From Calothrix parasitica NIES-267 (GTDB taxonomy: Bacteria > Cyanobacteriota > Cyanobacteriia > Cyanobacteriales > Nostocaceae): 64,000 nucleotides of DNA. The stretch spans positions 6,960,123-7,024,122 of the forward strand of contig NZ_AP018227.1 of the NCBI RefSeq assembly GCF_002368095.1. Reading direction: 5' to 3'. The notes beneath the pieces were generated by a model, which made no database searches, was not told where the DNA came from, and worked only from the letters and a program-made list of their open reading frames with translations. Positions 24,189 to 33,429 of the stretch are shown piece by piece. Numbering within the stretch: position 1 is the first letter of the stretch; every line of letters begins with the position of its first letter. The position numbers and the translations under genes were made by a program.

Positions 24189-24828
24189 TAATAACTACTT
24201 CTAAATCTGCTAACTCTTTATCACTAAAATCCTTGTCACCAGAATAACAAGTAGGTATTTGACGTGGAAGTTTACAAAACAGGTTTACATGCTTGAAAGC
24301 AAGATTTACACATAATTAGACAAATAACCCCTAAGAATCAATTATTCTCTATCTCGGATAATTTGTTTGTCTTCCTATTCTACATACTTTTTGGATAATA
24401 TTTTTTTATTTTCAAATAAAAATTATTTGTTCATATTTCGATTAACATCTATAAAAATATTTTTTAGTATGCATATTTACAAAAATTCAGTATTAAAAGT
24501 AATTGGTAATTGGTAATGGGTAATTGAGAATTGGTAAGTAATTAGGTCAAATTAAATATAAAACCTTACCCTACCGACCGCTTCCCTCTTCTTAATAAGG
24601 ATTGAGGGTGAAGTCTTATCTTATATTGAATTACGTCTACATCTTAATTGTTAATTACAACTGATGTAGAGACGTTATATATAACGTCTCCCGAGATTGG
24701 GAAGAAAATTAACAAATGAACTATTCAAAACTATTGCGATAGAGAATTAGTAATTACAACCATAAATAAGGAGACGTAGCAGTGCTACGTCTCTACATCA
24801 GGAACTGTGAATTGTTGGAATTATTCTA
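24189..24828. other. Spacer between susA and hupW
   Basis: No gene is seen in these 640 bases. They contain an STRR tract near 24500-24540 and the palindromic repeat element at 24661-24801. Confidence 0.6.
24661..24801. repeat. 141-bp palindromic repeat element (MITE/REP-like)
   Basis: The 15-bp terminal inverted repeats CTGATGTAGAGACGT (24661-24675) and its complement (24787-24801) enclose two inner palindromes. One is a perfect 22-bp palindrome at 24669-24690 (arms GAGACGTTATA) and the other has 11-bp arms GAGACGTAGCA at 24771-24793. GAGACG palindromes of this kind are scattered in Nostocales genomes. Confidence 0.8.
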
Positions 24829-27258
24829 TTAACCAACGCTGGTGGTATGTTCTTCTAACATAGCTTTAGCGCGGGGTTTGTAAAGCAGGTGGAATAAGGA
24901 TTCTACATAACGGAGCATATCTTCTCGGTTGTCTCCGGAGACGTAATTATATAAGGTGTAGGTTTTTGCAAGAGATAATAAACGGTTGGTGTGAATCTTC
25001 CAGGTGTAGTTATCGTAAACTCTTTGAATACCTTTTTGGGAAAATTCTTTCCAGTTGTCGGGGTTGAAGTCGCATTTGGAAAGGAATTCTAAAATTATTT
25101 CGGCCATTTCTTGGTGATTGTTGGGATTGATATAGAATCCGTTGACTTTATCTTGGATAATTTCTAAAGGTCCTCCGAAGCGAGTTGCGAAAGTGGGAAG
25201 TCCGCTAATCATTGCTTCGAGTACTGTTAAACCGAAAGCTTCAAACAATGCTGGTTGAACAAAAATACCTTGGCGATCGCCGATTATCCGATAGATTTCT
25301 CCAGAGTCGTTTTTCGATAACCTGACTCCCAACCAGCGGACTTTACCTTGTAAATTATATTTCTCAATGATTTGATAAAGCTTTTCAATTTCGTTAATTT
25401 CTTCGGTGTCGGTTGAATCTTCTACATGAAGCTTTCCAGCAACCAAAATCAAATTACACTGCTCTTGAAGTTCTTTACTTTTACCAAAGCACTCAGCCAA
25501 ACCGGTAAGATTTTTTATTCTATCAAGTCTTGCCATCGAGAATATTGGACGCTTACTAATGTCGGATAGTTTACCAAAAGCCTTAGTTGAATCTTCCAAG
25601 GTAAATAATAAATTTTCCAGACGTTCGCGGTTGTCTAATAATCTATCTTCAATTCTGGTGTAGGGAAAATAAACATTTTCGTTAACACCAGGGGGAACTA
25701 CATTAAACTTGGGATTTTTTAAATCGATGCCGCTAACTACATGGTAAAGTTTAGGCATCGTGAAAGATTGGTAAGACTCATACTGACCGGGGCTATTTTC
25801 GGTACCGATAATTTCTTGATAAGTGCTGCTAACAACAAAATTAGCAGAATTCATCGCAATTAAATCGGCTGTGAACTGAAGTGAAAAATGATATTGTTCT
25901 TCGAGGTCTTCCCAATTCAAATCGCTCTTATGGTACTTTGATTTTTCTAAAGCATGAGCGATAACGCATTGAGTCACATTCAACCTTCGGGATAATAAAA
26001 ATGCGACTAAATTACCATCAGTATAATTACCAATAACTAAATCCGGCTTTCCTGTAAACTCTACTAATAATTCTTTTTCGGAATCATTAGCAAAGCTTTC
26101 CAAATAAGGATAAATTTCAAAACGAGAAATCCAATTTTGGGTTATTTCTGGTTGAGATTCGCGGAAAGGAACTCGTAAAATCCAGCAGTTATCGGAACCA
26201 TATATCTTCTCCAACCGTTGATTGCATTTAGTATCTTCACAGTTCGGAATCAAACGAGTCAGAACAATAATTTTAGACTCAATTTCACCGAGTACATCAA
26301 GTCCACCCAACTTGGAATTTTCCTTGATTTGTTTTTCTAACTCCTTTACCTGGTCGAGGACATAAACCACCTGTCCACCAGTATCCGGTCTTCCTAAAAC
26401 ACCTTCTTGTCCAAACCATCCATGGGGAGAAGTAACCAAAACCTGGAAAATCAACGGAATTCGGGACATGAATTTTTCTAGGATTTCATGGTCGGCCGAA
26501 TCAATCAACTGGTCGAGCAATTCAAAAGTTTCTCTAGCTCTTAAAGCTGTATTTCCCCAACCGGGTTCAAAACCAAAACTTCGTAATTCAAACCGAAAGT
26601 TTTGATAGGAAGTGCGGTCGGGATACTTTTCTAAAAGGTCAATGACTCGTTTTACCTTCTCTGATAGCTGAGACTTACTTTGGATACGCTCGTTGATCAA
26701 TAACTGTTGGTCTTTATATTTATGCAGCTTGAGAAAATTGAATAGAGCTTCTTGAAAGGTACCGCACTTGTCATCAAATAATTTACTAGATAAATAGCGG
26801 TTGAGATAATCCACACCATTACCGATTTTTTTCGAGTCACGGAGACTGGGAGAAGAATCATAAAAAGGTTGAAAGTCAATTTTCAACACATCCTCGTCTT
26901 GAAAATCGTTAGAATCAACCAGCTTGTCTCGTAAATTCAGCAACTCCGGCGTATTTATCGGTTCTACAGTCATATCATCCAGCAAACGATAAGCTTCTTG
27001 AGTAGCGATTTTAGGACGAACCACCAAACAAAGACTATTCTTATCGAAAATAATTTCTTGAGTTGAGTAAATCAACCTACTTAAAATTGAATTGCTATAT
27101 AAATCCTTATTACCTTCTTCATCACAATACTTATAAAAAGCAATCAAAATATCGTTACGAAGTAGATAAGGCTTCTTAGACTGACGTAAAGATAAAGCGA
27201 ATTTACGTAAATTATTTTTTTCGCTGCTCTCCAACACGTTTTGAATTAAATTAGACAT
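24829..27258 (-). CDS. susA: Sucrose synthase
   Basis: This is an 809-residue protein when started at MSNLIQNVLESSEKNNLRKF; the longer open frame adds an unlikely hydrophobic leader. The family's SPHGWFGQEGVLGRPDTGGQVVYVLDQ region lies near residue 280 and the GT4 motif EAFGLTVLEAM, with the E-x7-E pair, near residue 675. It reversibly cleaves sucrose with ADP or UDP to nucleotide-glucose and fructose. In heterocystous strains sucrose moves between cell types, so the enzyme fits a nitrogen-fixation neighbourhood. Length matches bacterial and plant enzymes of about 800 residues. Confidence 0.95.
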   Translation of the reverse strand: MSNLIQNVLESSEKNNLRKFALSLRQSKKPYLLRNDILIAFYKYCDEEGNKDLYSNSILSRLIYSTQEIIFDKNSLCLVVRPKIATQEAYRLLDDMTVEPINTPELLNLRDKLVDSNDFQDEDVLKIDFQPFYDSSPSLRDSKKIGNGVDYLNRYLSSKLFDDKCGTFQEALFNFLKLHKYKDQQLLINERIQSKSQLSEKVKRVIDLLEKYPDRTSYQNFRFELRSFGFEPGWGNTALRARETFELLDQLIDSADHEILEKFMSRIPLIFQVLVTSPHGWFGQEGVLGRPDTGGQVVYVLDQVKELEKQIKENSKLGGLDVLGEIESKIIVLTRLIPNCEDTKCNQRLEKIYGSDNCWILRVPFRESQPEITQNWISRFEIYPYLESFANDSEKELLVEFTGKPDLVIGNYTDGNLVAFLLSRRLNVTQCVIAHALEKSKYHKSDLNWEDLEEQYHFSLQFTADLIAMNSANFVVSSTYQEIIGTENSPGQYESYQSFTMPKLYHVVSGIDLKNPKFNVVPPGVNENVYFPYTRIEDRLLDNRERLENLLFTLEDSTKAFGKLSDISKRPIFSMARLDRIKNLTGLAECFGKSKELQEQCNLILVAGKLHVEDSTDTEEINEIEKLYQIIEKYNLQGKVRWLGVRLSKNDSGEIYRIIGDRQGIFVQPALFEAFGLTVLEAMISGLPTFATRFGGPLEIIQDKVNGFYINPNNHQEMAEIILEFLSKCDFNPDNWKEFSQKGIQRVYDNYTWKIHTNRLLSLAKTYTLYNYVSGDNREDMLRYVESLFHLLYKPRAKAMLEEHTTSVG

Positions 27259-27911
27259 TTTATTTATCCTAAGTCGATTAAAGTACTGAAAATTCTTACT
27301 TGAATGATTGACGAAAAGTAGATATACCAAAATTAAGGTAAATGCTCTATAAGCATTACACCCAGAGCAAATGCTATAAAAAACAAGCATTTGCAACTTT
27401 TATATTTTTCTCCCAAGAAGATAAAATTCTTACTTAAAGAAGCGAAAACAAACTGTTAATTTTCTCTCTAGCCGAGAGTTTCAACCTTCCAGTAGCAATA
27501 GATTTAAAGAAAACAGACTAAATTTGATGATTTCTTAATTGGTTGTAACTGACTTAAGCGGAAATAGTCAACGTTTTAATAAAAGTTTAAAGATTCACTT
27601 ATAGTGCTTCTACGAACAGCATTCATCATTAAGTTTACTTCGCTAGGGATACGGTGGACTCACAAATAAATATACTTAAAATACTGCGGGAGCAAGTGTT
27701 TGATTAGATTAAATAAATCAAAAGACTAATTTAATTAATATATATCATCAAATCCTTAACACGAATTTACCAATACATACAACTGTAGGAAATAACTAAT
27801 TGAATTTTTTTATTATTTATTGATTGGTTGAAGATACCGAATTAAATAGAAAAACCCGGTTTTCGCGTGAAAAACCGGGCTTATAATTCTTTTGATAGAG
27901 AATTAATGTAT
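27259..27911. other. Spacer upstream of susA with a terminator for the next gene
   Basis: No gene is visible. The arms CCCGGTTTT (27855-27863) and AAAACCGGG (27871-27879) form a hairpin. Read on the minus strand a T run follows, so it ends the 27912 gene. The rest probably contains the susA promoter and leader. Confidence 0.65.
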
Positions 27912-28340
27912 TTAGGAAGACAATTTAGCGTTATGTTCTTGAGCAATTTGAGAAAGTTTTTCAAACTGTTGCTCGGAAGCTTTATTGATTAACTCTTCGG
28001 CTTGTGTTTCATCAGTTCCCTCACTAGGAAACAAATGCTTAACGTAAAGCGAAACAAAATCAACCATTGCTGGTAAATCAGGTAAAGAATGGTTATCAGC
28101 TTGCTTTCCTGCAAATGTTGCGATTAACCCAGTTCTAATATCCTTTCTTGTCGTATCCATAAACTGACCGACAAGTTCCGGAATATAGTCTTCCGTTGGT
28201 AGCTCCTCTAACTTTGTTTCATTAGGAGTAAATTCGTATCCCGCTTCCCTTGCTTGTTGAGTAACACACCACTGCGTAAACTCCTGAAGCACTTTATTCG
28301 GAAGATTGGGGAGATGTTCGTGTAATAGTTTATCTGACAT
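27912..28340 (-). CDS. Hypothetical helical protein downstream of hupL
   Basis: This 142-residue acidic, helical protein (MSDKLLHEHLPNLPNKVLQE, then QWCVTQQAREAGYEFTPNET) has no recognised domain. It is transcribed with hupL, 130 bases downstream, and ends in its own terminator. It may be part of the hup operon; function unknown. Confidence 0.75.
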   Translation of the reverse strand: MSDKLLHEHLPNLPNKVLQEFTQWCVTQQAREAGYEFTPNETKLEELPTEDYIPELVGQFMDTTRKDIRTGLIATFAGKQADNHSLPDLPAMVDFVSLYVKHLFPSEGTDETQAEELINKASEQQFEKLSQIAQEHNAKLSS

Positions 28341-28470
28341 AATTTAGTATTTGAGAATTGGGAATGAGTAAGGAGTAAGGAGTAATGAGTAAGGAGTAAG
28401 GAGTAATGAGTAATGATTTTTCTGTTACCTACTACCAATTACCAATTACCAATTACCCATTACCTAATCT
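28341..28470. repeat. STRR tract between hupL and the hypothetical gene
   Basis: Tandem GTAAGGA/GTAATGA heptamers lie near 28365-28415, with complementary ATTACCA repeats near 28435-28465. They could form a long hairpin in the mRNA. Confidence 0.75.
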
Positions 28471-30066
28471 TTATGCTGTGCGAAATCGAGCTAATTCTTC
28501 ACCAGTTTTTGCATCGTGAGCGTGGACGGTACATACCAAACAAGAATCGAAAGAACGAGCGACATGGCCAACTTCTACCGGGTCGGTTGAATCAAAAATT
28601 GGAGTTCCAATTAAAGCTTCCTCAATCGGACCGCGTTTTCCTTCACCATCACGGGGGCCGATATTCCAAGTTGAAGGAGCCATAATTTGATAATTTTTGA
28701 TTTTTCCACCTTCAATATCTATCCAGTGACATAAAGCTCCTCTCGATGCTTCCGTCGCACCCCAACCGCGTCCGTCTTGTTCTTTGGGTTTGATATACCA
28801 ATCATCATTCAAACGGAATTCTCTCAAACAACGTTCGGCTTGACGGTAAAGTTTAACAACTTCGTGGACTCTTGCTAGCTGACGGATATGGATACTAGGT
28901 CCACCCATTTGCTTGAAAGCATCCAGAATAAAGCCATCATAATGCTGCCAAGTTTCACCGTGAGTACCACCAGCTACCAATTGACGAGCTAAAGGACCAG
29001 CTTCCAAACGTCCGTGGTCGATATGAGTTACCGCAGTTCCCCAAGAATATTCATTATCAAAATCTTTAGCATTATTTTGAGTCGGTCGAGTCTCGCGGTC
29101 ATAAGGATGAACGTCTCCCGTACCTTCGTTGTACCAAGAGTGAGAAGTATTCTCGCGGACAAAACCATGATTCATCGGCACGTGGGTATCGCTGAAGCTG
29201 TCATAAACCCCACTTTTCATAATCATAGCGGCATTTCGACCTTCAACCGTGGGATTTTGATATTTCACTTCATGAGGTAAATATCCCCAGGTCACGTATT
29301 TACCCAAACCCTGACCATATTTATGTAAACCGATATCCAAACCCATCCGCCAATAAAAACCTAAATCCGAATTAGCATGATTGGGATTTTCATCCAGCCA
29401 ATTCATAAAATCCTCGTAGGTTTGGATTTCTTCATATCGTTCTAAAGAACAACCCAGCCAAACTGGTTCCAGCCAATTGGTACGGAAATATTCCAGAATT
29501 GACCAAGCGCGGGTTACGTCAGTTAACGTTGGAGCGCACATCACTCCACCGGGAACCATATAACTGCTGTGGGGCCATTGTCCGCCGAATAAAGCGTAAA
29601 TTTCCACCGGTTTGCTAGAAATAGTCACTCCTATTTCATAAGACTTACCAGTAAAAGGAGCAAAACGGCGACAAGCTTCTTGATAAAAATGACTGTGTTG
29701 ATATTTTTTATTCGTTAAATCAATTGCAAACAGCCCATAGAAATATCGAGGAATACTCTGTATAGTCTCGACAATCTGACCGATATTTCTCGCTAAAATT
29801 GCATTACGCGGAACTTCTGTTTTCCAAGCTGTATCTAAAGCCCAAGCCGCACTAGTTAAATGCGAAGCTCCACAAATACCGCAAACTCTTGGTGTGACAA
29901 TTAACCCGGCTTGAGGGTCTTTTCCGCGTAAAATAACTTCAAATCCACGAAATAATTCTGCGTGCGTCCAAGCGTTCACCACTTGTCCGTCATCAATATC
30001 TACTCGTACATCTAAATCCCCCTCAACTCTTCCGAGAGGTGAAATGTCTAATCTTTGAATTCCCAT
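28471..30066 (-). CDS. hupL: HupL, uptake [NiFe]-hydrogenase large subunit (uninterrupted)
   Basis: This 531-residue large subunit has the nickel ligands RVCGICGASH near residues 60-69 and DSCLVCTVH near residues 507-515. After His515 it keeps the AHDAKTGEELARFRTA peptide removed by HupW. The enzyme recycles H2 made by nitrogenase in heterocysts. Many heterocystous strains carry a programmed DNA element inside hupL; this copy is continuous. It should be co-transcribed with hupS, but only the end of hupS lies upstream. Confidence 0.96.
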   Translation of the reverse strand: MGIQRLDISPLGRVEGDLDVRVDIDDGQVVNAWTHAELFRGFEVILRGKDPQAGLIVTPRVCGICGASHLTSAAWALDTAWKTEVPRNAILARNIGQIVETIQSIPRYFYGLFAIDLTNKKYQHSHFYQEACRRFAPFTGKSYEIGVTISSKPVEIYALFGGQWPHSSYMVPGGVMCAPTLTDVTRAWSILEYFRTNWLEPVWLGCSLERYEEIQTYEDFMNWLDENPNHANSDLGFYWRMGLDIGLHKYGQGLGKYVTWGYLPHEVKYQNPTVEGRNAAMIMKSGVYDSFSDTHVPMNHGFVRENTSHSWYNEGTGDVHPYDRETRPTQNNAKDFDNEYSWGTAVTHIDHGRLEAGPLARQLVAGGTHGETWQHYDGFILDAFKQMGGPSIHIRQLARVHEVVKLYRQAERCLREFRLNDDWYIKPKEQDGRGWGATEASRGALCHWIDIEGGKIKNYQIMAPSTWNIGPRDGEGKRGPIEEALIGTPIFDSTDPVEVGHVARSFDSCLVCTVHAHDAKTGEELARFRTA

Positions 30067-30187
30067 AATTAGTTGTTAGTTGTTAGTAGTTAGTCGCTAG
30101 AAATAGGGAGTGAGGAGTTAAGAGTGAAGAGTTATGAGTAAATATTTAGAAATTCCCAATCCCCAATCCCCATGCCCGATTCCCAAA

Positions 30188-30316
30188 TTAAACAGTAAAA
30201 AAGTCTTCTTCAGCCCAAGCTGGCATTGAATCTTTGGCTGCCATTGTTAAAACGGCATAATCCTTTTTATTTACTCCTGTTGGTAAATCTTTGGGTACAC
30301 CTAATACAGTCTGAGT
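30188..30316 (-). CDS. hupS: HupS C-terminal fragment (gene interrupted)
   Basis: On the minus strand, from the stop at 30188-30190 upward, the frame encodes TQTVLGVPKDLPTGVNKKDY, then AVLTMAAKDSMPAWAEEDFF and TV. This is the expected end of the uptake-hydrogenase small subunit, in the right place upstream of hupL. The frame closes at a TAA at 30317-30319, and no start codon or [Fe-S]-binding part follows in the remaining 33.7 kb. The fragment is therefore cut off by inserted DNA that begins at about 30315 with a serine recombinase gene. The identification rests on reading the residues and the operon position. Confidence 0.85.
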   Translation of the reverse strand, partial: TQTVLGVPKDLPTGVNKKDYAVLTMAAKDSMPAWAEEDFFTV

Positions 30317-30330
30317 TTACTGTATGGTGT
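30297..30330. other. Dyad at the hupS/element junction (candidate serine-recombinase attachment site)
   Basis: ATACAG (30304-30309) and CTGTAT (30320-30325) are perfect inverted arms around ten bases. ACACC (30297-30301) and GGTGT (30326-30330) extend the symmetry, with a two-base offset on the left. The centre falls at 30314/30315, within the last three readable codons of the hupS fragment. The large serine recombinase gene starts 44 bases away, as is usual for attachment sites. Confidence 0.65.
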
Positions 30331-30373
30331 GGTAATATTGTTTTTATCGATAGAATAATGCTTTAACCAACAT

Positions 30374-31690
30374 ATGCGAATAGGATATGCCCGTGTATCA
30401 TCTCGTCAGCAAGCGGATACAGAAGCGCTTGACCAACAAATTAGCCGACTTGAAAAAGCTGGGGCACAGAAAATCCTCTATGATATCGAATCAGGTCGGA
30501 AGGATACTAGGAAAAATTTTAACCAAACAATTGCTTTAGTTAAAAACGGAGTCGCAACAGAAGTGATTGTTACGCGGCTAGATAGACTTGGACGTAACGT
30601 AATTAGCATCCATAAAACAATAGAAATACTTCAAAAAGCTGGTGTTGAACTTACCATTTTAGATTCTCCTTTAGGCGATACAAATTCAGCTTTTGGTTGG
30701 CTAACTATTAATAATATTGCCGGATTGGCAGAGTTTGAGAGTCGTTTGTTATCAGAGCGTATCTCTCACGGAACTGATTACTATCGCTCTAATCTTAAAT
30801 ATTTTGGAAAGCCTCCATTTGGCTATACAAAGAATGCAGACAGCAAGTGTATTCCTCACCCAACTAACTGGGCGATAGCAAAGGAAATAATCCGGAGGTT
30901 TTATACTAATTCCTATGGTTCTATCGCTCGTTGGTTGGTAGAAAATTATGGAATTAAAAAGTACCCTTCTACTTTTCGAGAGTGGTTGCACAATCCAGCA
31001 ATACGAGGTCACACATTCTATAAATTGAAGTCGGGTGAGATTGAACGGCATTACTCTACCCATGAAGCTTTGATTAGTGAAAGTGAATACCAAGATTTAG
31101 TAAAAATTACTGCTCATACAAATAAAAAAGACCCGAGTAAATTCAAACCTCATATTCTCGCTGGAATATTTAAATGTGGTGTTTGCGGACACGCTATGTC
31201 TAAAACTAAAGCAGGCAAGCAGTTTCAATGCTCTCAATATAAGAGATTTGGCAAAGTTGAATGCACTAACGGGAAAACTATCGCTAAATCTATAGTTAAA
31301 AAAGAAGTAATCAAAGTTCTTACACAGTATGCGTCGGAGGTTGTTCGGGAAGTGAACAACCGAACCGAAGCAGATACGGTGGTTGACGAAAGGTTAGTTA
31401 CACTACAGCACCAATTACAAACACTTCAGTCACTTCCTAGGAATCGAGCTATCGATTTGGCGATCGCCGACCTAAAACAACAAATAAAAAATTACGAGCA
31501 GCAAAGTAATACTCGTGAAGCTAGGACAGAAGAAGATAATTTAATGTTACGCTCGTTTGGTCAGGCTGACTTCTGGGAATCTTTATCTGATACGGAGTTT
31601 AAAGTTATCTGTTTGCGTTTTATCGAAAGAGTTGTATTCAATGGTGGAAGGGATATAGAAGTCTTTTTACTCGATAGTTCCCTTCCGTAG
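30374..31690 (+). CDS. Large serine recombinase (XisF-like)
   Basis: This 438-residue protein has the N-terminal resolvase domain starting MRIGYARVSSRQQ, with the nucleophile Ser in RVS, and IVTRLDRLGRNV near residue 72. The Recombinase domain follows, and a zinc ribbon (CGVCGHAMSKTKAGKQFQCS) lies near residue 270. A coiled-coil segment follows (LQHQLQTLQSLPRNRAIDLA). It reads away from the hupS fragment, directly beside the junction dyad. The fdxN element of heterocystous strains uses a recombinase of this class (XisF), whereas nifD and hupL elements use tyrosine recombinases. It is probably the excisase/integrase of the element. Confidence 0.92.
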   Translation: MRIGYARVSSRQQADTEALDQQISRLEKAGAQKILYDIESGRKDTRKNFNQTIALVKNGVATEVIVTRLDRLGRNVISIHKTIEILQKAGVELTILDSPLGDTNSAFGWLTINNIAGLAEFESRLLSERISHGTDYYRSNLKYFGKPPFGYTKNADSKCIPHPTNWAIAKEIIRRFYTNSYGSIARWLVENYGIKKYPSTFREWLHNPAIRGHTFYKLKSGEIERHYSTHEALISESEYQDLVKITAHTNKKDPSKFKPHILAGIFKCGVCGHAMSKTKAGKQFQCSQYKRFGKVECTNGKTIAKSIVKKEVIKVLTQYASEVVREVNNRTEADTVVDERLVTLQHQLQTLQSLPRNRAIDLAIADLKQQIKNYEQQSNTREARTEEDNLMLRSFGQADFWESLSDTEFKVICLRFIERVVFNGGRDIEVFLLDSSLP

Positions 31691-33429
31691 TTAATTGCTT
31701 TCTCTCGGATGCTTTGCCAAATATCTTTATCTAACATTTTGGTTTATCCTGAAACGTAATTCATTTTGGAAGGTTTGATAAATTAATTCTGCTATTGAGG
31801 AACACAGAGTCAAAATACACAACATTCTGGTTAACCAAAAAGTATTATGCCTCTTTTATGTTTCCGGATTAGGAATGTATTATGAAAAACTTTGCATATA
31901 GTCAAATTATTGGAGATAGAAACTCCTACTACTCAACCAAGCTAAAATTATCAAGTAACGGCAGGCAAGAGCAGGCAGAGAAGAAACTTTTTCTTTTCAC
32001 GGTAAAAGTCAAGAATACAATGTTTGTTTTCAGAAAAAACTTTCGTAGATACTTGCCACAAACACATATCTAAAATGTTGTAATCCAGACAAGTAATTAT
32101 TACCACGCTTGTTAATCCACTTAAAAACAATGTTCCCTCAAACTGCTGAAATCAGACCTTCGTGAAACAACGAAGAAATAATTTTTAATTAATACAACCA
32201 GACTTAAGACAGCAAACCTAAATAAACTTGGAGCGAAACCATACACCTTTAATTATTTATACACAATTGTTTTCATTTTGACAATTTTATTTTTTTAGTT
32301 TGTCAGAGGATTAACGCCTAATATCAAGTCGTATAATTGTATTTAATTTATTATCATTTTTATACTGAGTCAAAGTAGATTCCGTATCAATTAAAATCCT
32401 TACTGGTAGGAGCATTAGACACCGTGAGCATTATCGGCAACAAAATATCAAAGTATAAAAACTAGTAGCTAATATCCAGATACTGAAGTTTTAAAAATTT
32501 TTTTTGATTTGTAAGCCTAAATTATTTAAGTGGTTGCGAGACAAACCTTACAAGAAGAATAAAAGACTATATTGGTCAAAAAAGACCTAGAAATAGAAAT
32601 ATTTAGACTAATGAAGTAAGTTTTATTTATTACAACTAAAAATAGTCGTGCTTATTTATCTGCTCTAGTTACATAACGGAATTGTTTGACCAATTTTGAC
32701 ACATATTGAGATAAAAACGCTTTGTGGTAATCCAATCGCTAGTTCTCTTGCGAAAAGAGCATTTACACGTCCTCAAAACATATAAAATTACTAAAAATTT
32801 ATTCAAACTAGATTGCATCAAACTAGGAAGTTTTTATCTACGTAGTTATATTGAAGACTTTTTATCCAGTATTTGTATCAAATGTTTTAAAGATGAAAAT
32901 ACCTATAAAATTTATGCATCTATCCAATGAAATAGTCTTTGACTTTTAATGCTTTTTTATTCCTTTTGGATGATTTGTTTTGATTCCAATGCATTCAATA
33001 TTTGATTGGGAGTATCAAGTGAGACCAATAAAATTACTCAAAAACTTTCTGTTTTGTTTTAATCTTCTGGGTGTATTAATGAAGGGCAGTAGAAAGTAGG
33101 CACAGAACAATCTCTTCGAGATGAGTGTCAGTTATAACTCTATAAATAGTAGTGCCTTTTAACCTCCGAACCGGCATTCCGTTCTAGGTCTAAGGCTATC
33201 GCCGAGTTACGAAGACCGTAGCGTAGGTGTCCGTGCTTGATATTGTGCGGCTAGACTAGTTTTACAACTGCCACGGGTTCCCTCAAAAGTTATAAGAGCG
33301 AAAAAACTTTTAAGGGTTCCCTGCCGACTGTTTTTTCCGGTAAATCATGAATATCGTCACATAAGCTTACCGCTCTTTAAGCAGTATTGCAGATTTATTA
33401 TGGCGTTACGTTAGCAGAGGTATCCAGGA
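31691..33429. other. 1.7-kb gene-poor region with a structured stretch at 33140-33400
   Basis: Open frames at 31882 (63 residues) and 32724 (68 residues) lack ribosome sites and family features. From 33140 to 33400 the base composition changes to GC-richer sequence with GAACCGGCATTCCGTTC (hairpin with a bulge). Two GGGTTCCCT direct copies (about 33274 and 33314) flank the inverted AAAAGTT/AACTTTT pair. This may be a small RNA or leader for the AntA-type gene. Confidence 0.5.

Noticed and set aside
28471-30066. hupL-type excision element
   Set aside because: HupL is continuous from the first to the last motif, so no element interrupts it here.
31561-31737. 58-residue minus-strand frame beginning MLDKDIWQSIREKAINYGRE
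   Set aside because: The first 16 residues look protein-like and AGGAT precedes the ATG, but most of it is antisense to the recombinase gene and no family is recognised; possibly a truncated gene.
31882-32073. 63-residue open frame after the serine recombinase
   Set aside because: Basic, low-complexity composition and no neighbouring signals; likely chance.
32724-32930. 68-residue open frame
   Set aside because: Rich in Lys, Tyr and Phe as expected from AT-rich non-coding DNA; no ribosome site.
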